Assembly (NCBI GenBank): GCA_937952135.1
Contig: CALFYL010000241.1
Coordinates: forward strand, 1 to 28,326
DNA: 28,326 nt
From: an uncultured Planctomycetia bacterium
GTDB taxonomy: Bacteria > Planctomycetota > UBA1135 > GCA-002686595
Direction of reading: 5' to 3'
Shown: positions 23,229 to 28,326 of the stretch, in pieces
How the letters are laid out: every line of letters starts with the position of its first letter
Numbering within the stretch: position 1 is the first letter of the stretch
Position numbers and translations under genes: made by a program
Notes under the pieces: generated by a model
The model's input: only the letters and a program-made list of their open reading frames with translations
What the model was told of the DNA's origin: nothing
Databases searched by the model: none

Positions 23229-23401
23229 AACCAGCTCCACACTAGCATCCGGTTTCGAATCGCTGACGGTGCATGATCCACTAGCCCGCATCTCTCACGA
23301 GCGGTCGCGTATGGTCGTCGGATCGCGCTTTTTGAGTCCGCGGCCGCGGCGGGCCGAGTGGTCGGGGCGTTTTGGAGGCGATGCGAGGCCGGCTCACGTG
23401 T

Positions 23402-23487
23402 GGTGTCACACCAAACCTTTCCGCTTTGAGGGTCGGGACAGTCGGCCGCTTCCTCGTGTTCTGTGGAACAGGCCGTGCTCTTCGAGC
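23402..23487 (+). repeat. 86-88 bp repeat, inverted copy at 28137-28223
   Basis: The segment begins with the palindrome GGTGTCACACC, then continues CTTTCCGCTTTGAGGGTCGG and on to GGCCGTGCTCTTCGAGC. Its reverse complement occurs at 28137-28223 with only a few differences. It lies between the nitrilase stop and the TIR-like gene. It could be a recombination end or a mobile-element remnant. No protein-coding function is evident. Confidence 0.8.
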
Positions 23488-23525
23488 GCGCGGAAGCCGT
23501 CCCCTGCTGGGCGACCTCATCGGCC

Positions 23526-23583
23526 AACGGCGTGGACTTCGGCATGCGGCGAGCTACCTCGGGGTGGGGGCGGATGGTAGCGG
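23526..23583. repeat. 53-58 bp direct repeat, copy left of the TIR-like gene
   Basis: AACGGCGTGGACTTCGGCAT continues to GGATGGTAGCGG. The right-hand copy is at 24175-24227, same orientation, differing mainly by a 5-base gap. The two copies bracket the TIR-like gene. Confidence 0.8.
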
Positions 23584-23664
23584 CGGAGGATGTAGACCGT
23601 CGAAATACCCCTCAGCCAAGATTGCCCACGCTGCTTCGATCGTGGTCGCAAGGTGTGTCTGTCA

Positions 23665-24078
23665 CTAACTCCACGCCGCATCCGGTGGCGGCACCCTACC
23701 GCAGAGCAATGCGTCGAGCGTGCGCCATCGATATGTCCAAATTCGGTCCGTGTCACGTGCGTGGCGCGGGCGAGTCGGTGTCCCGACCCTCGTGCCCCGG
23801 AGCAAGAAGTATGGCTTGCCCAGCTTCTGTGCGATTTGAAGTTCGGTAGCAACACCGCGTGCTTGATGCGTCTGCACACCGCAAAGAACTACCACGCAGC
23901 TCGACCCGACAATCAGTTTCTCTGCTTCGGCAGCCCACGCAGCTTCGATCGCTGTGGAAATCGAGTTATCCACGAACTCAAATGGGCAATCAGGCCTCCG
24001 TGATTCAGCGATGAGACCCTGCTTGACACCCAGGTCATCGAAGTCAAACGCGATGTAGACTCGTTTGCGGTTTTTCAT
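23665..24078 (-). CDS. TIR-like (MTH538/DUF1863, ThsB-type) domain protein
   Basis: ATG 24078 (AAAGAG just upstream) gives 137 residues; the open frame upstream is shadow. The fold blocks are KRVYIAFDFDDLGVKQGLI (5-23), CPFEFVDNSI (31-40), IEAAWAAEAEKLIVGSSCVV (44-63), VLCGVQTHQARGVATELQIA (64-83) and GKPYFLLRG (87-95). This is the layout of MTH538 TIR-like domains (DUF1863), to which the ThsB subunit of Thoeris defence belongs. ThsB makes a nucleotide signal that activates ThsA; no ThsA-like gene is visible here. The gene is convergent to the RT-nitrilase pair, lower in GC than the flanks and bracketed by direct repeats, so it looks like a mobile defence cassette. The C-terminal 30 residues are not diagnostic. 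Confidence 0.85.
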   Translation of the reverse strand: MKNRKRVYIAFDFDDLGVKQGLIAESRRPDCPFEFVDNSISTAIEAAWAAEAEKLIVGSSCVVVLCGVQTHQARGVATELQIAQKLGKPYFLLRGTRVGTPTRPRHARDTDRIWTYRWRTLDALLCGRVPPPDAAWS

Positions 24079-24174
24079 CTCTTTGTTGCTTGGCGGTGAA
24101 CGCGGGTGGCAGCGCTGCGCGGACCCAAATTGGTTTTGAAGCGACCGCGAAGGGTGGCTCCGAACTCTTCCACG

Positions 24175-24227
24175 AACGGCGTGGACTTCGGCATGCGGCG
24201 AGCTACCTCGGGGGCGGATGGTAGCGG
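24175..24227. repeat. 53-58 bp direct repeat, copy right of the TIR-like gene
   Basis: This is the second copy of 23526-23583. The 24079-24338 gap around it holds no convincing gene. Confidence 0.8.
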
Positions 24228-24338
24228 TGGGCGTGCGATCGGGGGAGATGCTCAGCCTCCGGCGTGGCGTCCCAGCCGCGGGACGGCGATGTGGGCGGGC
24301 TGCGACGCGGGACTTGCGCCTGGACTGTGCACGCGGCT

Positions 24339-24737
24339 CTACGGTCGATCTGAACACGCCCGCGCTTGGTCGAGGTACTCGCGCACCTCGGGGACCAACT
24401 CCAGTCGAACGCTGCGGACCCAGAAGTCCCTCAACCACCCGCGCTTCTCCGGCACGAACCTGTAGAGGTCTCGTCCCCGCAAGCTGAGCGGGAACAGCAC
24501 CCGACTCGCGAGGTCGGTCGAGTTCCCCAGCATCGGCGAGACCTCCTCGCCCGCATGCTCAGCGACCAACTTCAGCAGCCGATCCACCAAGGGATCGTCA
24601 TCAACCCACTCCTGCTGGCCACAAGTTGGGGAGATGAGAACGAAGAAGCGATCATCCGCCGGCCCTACGTTGGTCGTGTACTCCCCGAGGACGAATCCGC
24701 CGCGAGCCACCGCTTGTTCGAGTTCCTCGTTCGTCAT
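24339..24737 (-). CDS. Hypothetical protein, 132 aa (paralogue of gene at 1-118)
   Basis: ATG 24737 opens a clean 132-codon frame: MTNEELEQAVARGGFVLGEY, FFVLISPTCGQQEWVDDDP, LVDRLLKLVAEHAGEE, ASRVLFPLSLRGRDLYRFVP, EKRGWLRDFWVRSVRLELV. It is a small globular protein with alternating helix and strand character and no signal or membrane segment. No family is recognised. It is found twice in the window next to type B recombinase remnants (also 1-118), which implies it travels with them as a cassette. An antitoxin- or defence-like role is possible but not supported by any motif I can see. Confidence 0.75.
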   Translation of the reverse strand: MTNEELEQAVARGGFVLGEYTTNVGPADDRFFVLISPTCGQQEWVDDDPLVDRLLKLVAEHAGEEVSPMLGNSTDLASRVLFPLSLRGRDLYRFVPEKRGWLRDFWVRSVRLELVPEVREYLDQARACSDRP

Positions 24738-24898
24738 CTGGTGCGAGTTGCGTTGACGGCAGCGTGCGACGCACTCTCAGAGTGGAATGCTAGCCGAGCC
24801 ACACTGGGCCGCCCCTACTCCACCGCCCCGCGCAGATCCTCGATCGCGACGCGCGTGTACACCCGGCTCGTGAGCCGCACATCGCTGTGCCCCAGCAG
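24620..24898. repeat. Direct repeat of the window start (matches 1-280)
   Basis: The first 118 bases (unknown gene N-terminus) are near-identical at an offset of 24,619 bp. The following part (recombinase C-terminus) is diverged but alignable. The offset differs by 287 bp from that of the long recombinase repeat, so the two duplicated blocks surround different inserts on the two sides. Confidence 0.82.
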
Positions 24899-24999
24899 CG
24901 CCTGAGCGTGGACGATCGGGACGCCGCGGCGCGCCCACTGCGTGGCGGCGCTGTGGCGCAAGGCGTGCAGGTCGAGCTTCTCCCCCGCCTCTGTGGGGT
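24815..24999 (-). pseudogene. Tyrosine recombinase C-terminal fragment (type B)
   Basis: The last 60 residues of a recombinase remain: EKLDLHALRHSAATQWARRG, VPIVHAQALLGHSDVRLTSR, VYTRVAIEDLRGAVE, with the HxxR box, the His of LGHSD and the Tyr nucleophile. The Arg/Lys half and the core-binding domain are missing. The upstream break at about 25000 is exactly where the 53-bp repeat begins. The open frame continues across that junction up to 25135 (MDYGKTESVSWH and further), but that part is not recombinase-like. It is therefore a remnant. Confidence 0.85.
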
Positions 25000-25052
25000 G
25001 CCACGAAACTGATTCCGTTTTGCCGTAGTCCATCGAGCGGACGGTTGGCCGT
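25000..25052. repeat. 53-bp direct repeat at a recombinase break (matches 28234-28286)
   Basis: GCCACGAAACTGATTCCGTT through GGACGGTTGGCCGT recurs at 28234-28286 with a single base change. Inside it CGAAAC and GTTTTG can form a hairpin around TGATTCC. It lies exactly at the truncation point of the type B recombinase fragment. Confidence 0.85.
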
Positions 25053-25067
25053 GGACCCGGCGCGTCA

Positions 25068-25766
25068 CTACCGCTCGATCTGCCAAGTTTCTCCGGACTC
25101 ACCGACGACCTCGATTCGTGCGTTATCTCCGACAACCAGTTTCATGTCCGCGCCTTCAGCACCTCCGATGCGAACGGCGCAACCACCAGTAAGGCTCTCC
25201 GGTGGCATGGCGACCATCGATACTTGGCGAGCGCCATTCGAATGTTGCTCGTCCGGATGCGGGAACGACCTAACGACCAACCCTGACGCTCGGCCGTCTT
25301 CATTCGCACTGAGCTTGGCGGACTCACGCCCAGTCCGATCGAACAGCCGCATAGCCACCGTATCCGTGTGCGTACCCAGTTCGCACGACATCGCGAGCTG
25401 CGACCCACCACCCTGCCCAAGCGACAACGTGGTCCATGGCGGAGTGGCGTCGCCCGAACTGGCCTCAATCGACAGCATCGAATCGCCACGTTGATGCATG
25501 AATCTCAAGAACGTGCTGCACAGCGCGTCTTCGTCAGCCGCCTGCTCCAACCCGAGAGCGAGTCGGGGTACGCCGTGTCCATCAAACATCAGGAGCTCTG
25601 CGCCTCCGCCTTCGTTGCGTCGAAGCTCGGCTGCGGTGCGGCCGTTCGCGCCAACCACACGAAAGACCGTCGCCTCCACTACGTCGCTGGGCGAGCGCCA
25701 GCTTGACCCCAGCGCCAACAGGGCTACGACCAGTGCGGTACCGGATACGGCTGCGTGAATTCGCAT
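25068..25766 (-). CDS. Membrane-anchored hypothetical protein with beta-repeat character
   Basis: ATG 25766 is chosen; the 18 codons upstream are not convincing. The 232-residue protein starts MRIHAAVSGTALVVALLALG, a signal or anchor helix. The rest is built of short beta-type repeats: FRVVGANGRTAAELRRNEGG, LLMFDGHGVPRLALGLE, AMRLFDRTGRESAKLSANED, GRASGLVVRSF, DNARIEVVGESGETWQ. The pattern 'G(x)xRaxL....G...L.L.d..G' recalls right-handed beta-solenoid-like surface proteins frequent in planctomycetes. No enzyme motif is seen. It lies between a complete-looking recombinase copy upstream and a recombinase remnant downstream, like the 211-residue gene at the left end. Confidence 0.75.
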   Translation of the reverse strand: MRIHAAVSGTALVVALLALGSSWRSPSDVVEATVFRVVGANGRTAAELRRNEGGGAELLMFDGHGVPRLALGLEQAADEDALCSTFLRFMHQRGDSMLSIEASSGDATPPWTTLSLGQGGGSQLAMSCELGTHTDTVAMRLFDRTGRESAKLSANEDGRASGLVVRSFPHPDEQHSNGARQVSMVAMPPESLTGGCAVRIGGAEGADMKLVVGDNARIEVVGESGETWQIER

Positions 25767-25894
25767 TCCTGCCACCTCTACTCGCTCACGACGCTGATCT
25801 GCCCAGTTGCGACACCACACTCATGGTAGTCGGGGCCCGATGGCCTCTTACCCAGCGAGGATCCGATGGACGGCAACGCACCGGGCGGTCGCCA

Positions 25895-27001
25895 TCAGGC
25901 TCCCACGCCATCCACCACCCCACGCATCTCCTCGACGCCCAGGTGCACGTACACGCGCGCCGTGAGCTTCGGATCCGAGTGCCCCAAGATCCGCTGCGTG
26001 ACCGCGAGCGGCGCGCCGTTGCGAGCCATCCTCGACGCCGCCGTGTGCCGCAGCGCGTGCAGGTCGAGCGAGCGGCCGTGGGCGTCGACGCGCTCGATGT
26101 TGGCGGCGGCGAGCAGGCGGTCGAGCACGCGCATGGCGTTGTTGGTGGGCGCGGAGAGCGGCTTGCCCTCGGGCGAGACGAACACGGGCTCCACGGGCCG
26201 CACGGCGCGCCCTGTTGCGCGCTGGCGTAGCTCGCGCAGCCGGTCCATCTCCGCGGCCATCGCGCGCGTGATGGGCAGCGAGCGCGCCCTACGCGCCTTG
26301 GTGGTCTCGGCGCGCAGCGCGACCACGCGCGTCGCGAGGTCCACGTCGGCCCAGGTGAGCGCGCGCGCCTCGCCGTAGCGGCACGCGGTCTCGATCAGGA
26401 AGCGCCACAAGGGAGCCTGCGGGATGCGCACGCCGCCGGAGCGCTTGGCCCGCGTACGACCGCGCTCCACGCTGACGGCGAGCTTGCGTTCGTTCTCGCG
26501 ATCGTCGGCCTCGGCGGCGGCGAGGAAGCGCGCGATCTCGTCATCGCTCATGGCGCGGCGGCGCTTGACCTGATGCGCCTCGCCGTCGGGCAAGCGCTTG
26601 AGGCGCGCGAGCGGGTTCTCGGCGATCAGCCCGGCGTCGCACGCCCAGTTGAGCGCGGCGCGCAGGCGGTCGACGTGCACGTTCACGGTGCGCGGCGCGA
26701 GGCCCCCATCGAGCAGCCGGGCGCGCACGCGCAGCACATCGGCGGGCCGCACGTCCATCACGCGGCGCACGCCCAGCTCTTCGATCATGCGCGCGAGCGC
26801 TTGTCGGCTGTTGGTGACGTGCGCGTCGCTGGCGCGCGTGCCGAGGTCGGCGAGGTAGCTCTCGATCAGCTCGCCCAGGTCCATCGCCTGCCCAGCGACC
26901 GCTCCAAGCCCGTGCAGCGCCATGTCGCGCGCGCGAATGATCTCGGTCGAGCGCATCTGCGCCACGCGCTTGTCGGTCGAGAGCGACTGCTGACGGCGCA
27001 C
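25895..27001 (-). CDS. Tyrosine recombinase (type A, copy 2), 5' end damaged
   Basis: The 368-codon frame, from GTG 27001, is practically the same as the recombinase at 977-2200 and keeps all catalytic residues (CRYGEAR, TTKARRARS, HALRHT, LGHSD, ARVYVHL). Upstream homology goes on to 27090, but a TAG at 27017-27019 replaces the Trp codon of LKWTDA, and the original start is lost where the repeat ends. Either the gene is inactive, or a shortened protein lacking about 35 residues is made from an internal GTG. The C-terminus differs from copy 1 after RGVV. It is the right-hand repeat that pairs with 1006-2184. Confidence 0.85.
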   Translation of the reverse strand: MRRQQSLSTDKRVAQMRSTEIIRARDMALHGLGAVAGQAMDLGELIESYLADLGTRASDAHVTNSRQALARMIEELGVRRVMDVRPADVLRVRARLLDGGLAPRTVNVHVDRLRAALNWACDAGLIAENPLARLKRLPDGEAHQVKRRRAMSDDEIARFLAAAEADDRENERKLAVSVERGRTRAKRSGGVRIPQAPLWRFLIETACRYGEARALTWADVDLATRVVALRAETTKARRARSLPITRAMAAEMDRLRELRQRATGRAVRPVEPVFVSPEGKPLSAPTNNAMRVLDRLLAAANIERVDAHGRSLDLHALRHTAASRMARNGAPLAVTQRILGHSDPKLTARVYVHLGVEEMRGVVDGVGA

Positions 27002-27090
27002 GCCGCTGGCGTCGGTCTACTTGAGCGTCCACATGGGCGCGCCCGCCCCACGCTGCACGAGCGCGAGCTTGCCGGGTCTGAGCGCGCGTC
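25912..27090. repeat. Long direct repeat, right copy (matches 1006-2184)
   Basis: This is the partner of the left copy at an offset of 24,906 bp. The homology stops sharply at 27090, next to the stop of the upstream unknown gene (27100). Confidence 0.93.
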
Positions 27091-27099
27091 CTCCTGTAG

Positions 27100-27825
27100 T
27101 TATCGAAATCGAATCTGCTTCGACTCCATGTCGCCTTCGACAACCCGTATCGCCTCGGTTGCCCTTGCAAGCACTTGCTGCAAGAGTTCATCGCTGATGT
27201 GTGGCGTGCTGGCCGACGCGTTGAGCGGCTTGGGTTGAGCGGTTGTCTCGTGCAGGCTCCACATGAGCCGTCTGGTCTCATGGAACTCCTGATAGTCTCC
27301 AACGTCGACGTGGTAGACGCGTCCGTTGAAGAACACTCTTTCGTGTCCCGGCAAGAGTTCGACCGCCAAGCGTTGCCCTGGCGGTTGTTCGGTGTATGCA
27401 CCTTGCGCGTCGAGCAGCGTCGCGACGCTTGCAGTCGCGAGCAAGTCGGCATTCTGGATGCGCTGGGCCGTGGAAAGCGCTGGGTCGCGCAGCGTCAACA
27501 CAGCCGCCTTGAGCGCTCGCAATCGACCCGACCGGTAGTCGTCGTCAGTCGGGGCGTTCTGTGTCTCTGCTCCGCCAACATCCACAGCGTGTGGAGTGCT
27601 CGTCTCCTCACGAGACATCTCCGCTGAGAGCAACTCCGCTTTGGGCTGGAGCACCTGAACGTCGGTTGGCTGCGACTCGTTCTCGTTCGAAGTCCGTGGC
27701 GGTTGCGCCGCGCGTTCCAATCGGTCGGCTGATGGCCACGCAGCCCACGTCAGAAGCGCGAGACCACCAAGCGAAGCGACCGCCAGACCGACTCGAGTTG
27801 CCGCGAACCCTCCCAGTTGGCCCAT
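27100..27825 (-). CDS. Single-pass membrane hypothetical protein, 241 aa
   Basis: ATG 27825 (MGQLGGFAATRVGLAVASLG) is the likely start; the frame begins 12 codons earlier at 27861. A hydrophobic stretch (about 10-30, LAVASLGGLALLTWAAW) is a membrane anchor. A polar linker rich in Gln, Ser, Glu and Thr follows. The C-terminal half has LRALKAAVLTLRDPALSTAQ, LLATASVATLLDAQGAY and RVFFNGRVYHVDVGDYQEFH. That layout (anchor, linker, globular end) recalls anti-sigma or periplasmic sensor proteins, but no family is recognised. It stands between copy 2 of the type A recombinase and a third recombinase fragment, so it is another cassette-like gene. Confidence 0.75.
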   Translation of the reverse strand: MGQLGGFAATRVGLAVASLGGLALLTWAAWPSADRLERAAQPPRTSNENESQPTDVQVLQPKAELLSAEMSREETSTPHAVDVGGAETQNAPTDDDYRSGRLRALKAAVLTLRDPALSTAQRIQNADLLATASVATLLDAQGAYTEQPPGQRLAVELLPGHERVFFNGRVYHVDVGDYQEFHETRRLMWSLHETTAQPKPLNASASTPHISDELLQQVLARATEAIRVVEGDMESKQIRFR

Positions 27826-27892
27826 GCCTAGTGACGCTACCCCCCCGCCCCAGGGTTGCAAACGGCAGTCGAATACGTGGCAAGTTGCACCA

Positions 27893-28139
27893 ACTCGGCG
27901 TAGCTCGCGCAGCCCTCCAACTCCGCGGCCATCGCGCGCGTGATCGGCAGCGAGCGCGCCCTACGCGCCTTGGTCGTCTCCGCGCGCAACGTGACCACGC
28001 GCGCCGCGAGGTCCACGTCAGCCCATGTGAGCGCCCGCGCCTCGCCGTAGCGGCACGCGGTCTCGATCAGGAAGCGCCACAAGGGTGCCTGCGGGATGCG
28101 CACGCCGCCGGAGCGCTGGGTGCGCGTACGACCGCGCTC
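27893..28139 (-). pseudogene. Third type A recombinase, internal fragment
   Basis: About 80 codons match the middle of the type A recombinases: ERGRTRTQRSGGVRIPQAPL, WRFLIETACRYGEARALTWA, DVDLAARVVTLRAETTKARR and ARSLPITRAMAAE, after which the frame drifts off. It contains the first catalytic Arg and the Lys but neither HxxR nor Tyr, so it cannot act. It is more diverged from copies 1 and 2 than they are from each other. Homology ends at 28139, where the inverted 86-88 bp repeat begins. Confidence 0.88.
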
Positions 28140-28223
28140 GAAGAGCACGGCCTGCTCTACAGAACACGAGGAAACGGCCGACTGTCCCGACCCTCAAAGC
28201 GGAAAGGCTTGGTGTGACACCAA
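28137..28223 (-). repeat. Inverted copy of the repeat at 23402-23487
   Basis: This is the reverse complement of 23402-23487, ending in the perfect palindrome TTGGTGTGACACCAA (28209-28223). It directly abuts the truncated recombinase at 28139 on one side and the 53-bp repeat (28234) on the other. Confidence 0.8.
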
Positions 28224-28233
28224 ACTGTCGGGC

Positions 28234-28286
28234 GCCACGAAACTGATTCCGTTTTGCCGTAGTCCATCGATCGGACGGTTGGCCGT
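28234..28286. repeat. 53-bp direct repeat, second copy (matches 25000-25052)
   Basis: This is identical to 25000-25052 apart from one base (GAGCGG to GATCGG). After it the last 40 bases of the window show nothing recognisable. Confidence 0.85.
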
Positions 28287-28326
28287 CTCCGAGCTGCCCC
28301 AAGCGGGGCGAGGAGATGGCGATGAA

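Noticed and set aside
22104..23291. 395-codon minus-strand frame opposite the nitrilase gene
   Set aside because: It is a shadow of the nitrilase, whose catalytic triad and coupling to the RT are convincing.
23665..24078. Complete Thoeris system
   Set aside because: Only the TIR-like ThsB-type gene is seen; no ThsA-like (SIR2/SLOG or Macro) gene is in the window.
23205..28286. Classical integron cassettes with attC sites
   Set aside because: No RYYYAAC/GTTRRRY-bounded attC structures could be found at the repeats, and the recombinases lack the layout expected of IntI as far as visible.

Overview
The window is high-GC bacterial DNA. It carries a very long Ser/Thr kinase (Pkn-type N-terminus, DWG in place of DFG, transmembrane helix, coiled coil, C-terminal formylglycine-generating-enzyme-like domain), an FG-GAP/VCBS repeat protein, and a fragment of a secreted protein ending in a 'YAQGWFRDPG' motif. 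These point to a Planctomycetota-type host. This is inferred from gene style only, because no rRNA or complete tRNA is present. Most of the window is accessory DNA.

Left mobile region (about 1-16.9 kb, genes almost all on the minus strand). Read 5' to 3' on that strand, it starts at a 3' fragment of tRNA-Gly(CCC) (16831-16884) that abuts a perfect hairpin (16888-16910) and two arrays of 10-bp repeats; this looks like an attachment site. Then come the kinase-FGE gene, a ParB-methyltransferase fusion, small and large terminase-like genes, a tyrosine recombinase with a matching decamer array beside it, and a protein with a sigma-region-4-like end. Next is a tightly coupled replication operon (HTH protein, zinc-ribbon/TOPRIM/ATPase primase, TubC-N-like zinc protein, small proteins, HTH protein) joined by repeated 4-bp start/stop overlaps. 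The region ends with an orphan core-binding-domain protein and a full tyrosine recombinase (977-2200). There are no capsid, portal or tail genes, so it reads as a phage-satellite-like or strongly reduced element.

Middle (17.2-20.0 kb): FG-GAP protein, two putative lipoproteins and a C-terminal remnant of a secreted protein. This is probably host chromosome.

Defence-like island (20.3-24.1 kb), visibly lower in GC: a reverse transcriptase (20329-22275) overlaps by 4 bp a nitrilase-superfamily gene (22272-23204) with an intact Glu-Lys-Cys triad. This looks like a two-gene version of the RT-nitrilase defence-associated RT (DRT type 1/UG1-like), which is normally a single fused protein. Convergent to it is a TIR-like (MTH538/DUF1863, ThsB-like) gene flanked by 53-58 bp direct repeats.

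Right end (24.3-28.3 kb): unknown genes alternate with whole or truncated tyrosine recombinase genes. The recombinase at 25.9-27.1 kb is an almost identical direct repeat of the one at 1.0-2.2 kb (offset 24,906 bp). A second repeat pair (1-280 and 24620-24898), an 86-88 bp inverted repeat and a 53-bp direct repeat connect the same junctions. The whole looks like a recombinase-driven cassette hot spot with an RT-nitrilase/TIR defence module inside it.
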